Below are positions 63,917 to 64,000 of a stretch of 64,000 nt of DNA, piece after piece. Position numbers and translations under genes: made by a program. The stretch covers positions 6,572,001 to 6,636,000 of the forward strand of contig OZ245997.1 in NCBI GenBank assembly GCA_965230195.1, written 5' to 3'. This DNA is from Putridiphycobacter sp965230195. GTDB lineage: Bacteria; Bacteroidota; Bacteroidia; Flavobacteriales_D; Crocinitomicaceae. The notes beneath the pieces are model-generated. The model did no database searches. It worked only from the letters and a program-made list of their open reading frames with translations, and had not been told where the DNA came from. Positions within the stretch are counted from its first letter, which is position 1; every line of letters begins with the position of its first letter.

Positions 63917-64000
63917 ATGCAGTCCGAACGCTTGAATGATATTGGTTTTCAAGAGGGCAACATTACTCATGTTAAGGAAAGTGGAACGCTTGGAGTTCCA
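63917..64000 (+). CDS. Gene start cut by the right edge, product unknown
   Basis: An ATG at 63917 opens a frame of 28 codons that reaches the edge without a stop (MQSERLNDIGFQEG, then THVKESGTLGVP). It lies 95 bases from the divergent outer-membrane protein gene. The frame is too short to identify; a real gene is likely from position and codon use but not certain. Confidence 0.5.
   Translation, partial: MQSERLNDIGFQEGNITHVKESGTLGVP

Overview
The window is an AT-rich chromosomal segment from a member of the Bacteroidota, most likely a free-living flavobacterium-like lineage. The evidence is the set of type IX secretion (T9SS) cargo domains (gliding-motility CHU_C type, type A C-terminal sorting domains, SprB repeats), a TonB receptor paired with a DUF4249 lipoprotein, a DUF3098 gene next to ftsX, and several promoters that fit the Bacteroidota consensus TTTG-N19-TAnnTTTG. 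I see no rRNA, tRNA, CRISPR array, insertion sequence or prophage block.

Layout. 1-9.7 kb (minus strand): the start of a DUF2200 gene, a minimal T9SS-CTD protein, an S9 peptidase, a zinc-finger protein, the block ftsX-DUF3098-uppP-truB, and a TonB receptor/DUF4249 pair. 9.8-12.75 kb (minus): rpoN, a degenerate PAP2 protein and an M48 lipoprotein, ending in a terminator. 12.9-15.1 kb (plus): three tandem secreted proteins made only of a carboxypeptidase-regulatory-like domain and a TonB plug, with no barrel. 15.1-19.8 kb (plus): rimP-nusA-infB, with a terminator-like hairpin in its leader. 19.8-27.1 kb: a candidate structured RNA and a 2305-residue SprB-repeat surface protein. 27.2-32.9 kb: a DUF4011-type superfamily 1 helicase and a TPR-SpoIIE phosphatase.

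32.9-34.5 kb holds the most unusual element: two tandem copies of a module made of a small XRE-type HTH gene and a divergent promoter driving a short RNA that ends in a terminator. The two RNA copies keep the same fold, including one A-T to G-C covarying pair, and each promoter has an inverted repeat over its -33 element. I found no described system that I can match to it.

34.5-41 kb: menB (minus), a polyamine operon (arginine decarboxylase, agmatinase, deoxyhypusine-synthase-like protein), and small genes. 41-46.8 kb (minus): an LRR T9SS protein, oxyR and an MsbA-like ABC exporter. 46.8-50.4 kb (plus): rbfA, a LolC/E-type permease and a second S9 peptidase. 50.4-53.4 kb: an inactive CTP-synthase-like amidotransferase, two unknown small genes and a saccharopine dehydrogenase, with a perfect dyad in the divergent gap. 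53.5-63.8 kb (minus): a fibronectin III T9SS protein, an FG-GAP/UnbV lipoprotein and a large outer-membrane protein. A gene start is cut off at the right edge.

Much of the window serves the cell envelope and surface (T9SS cargo, TonB-linked proteins, FtsX, UppP, exporters), mixed with housekeeping translation and polyamine genes. All functional calls rest on motif recognition by eye; no database search was run.
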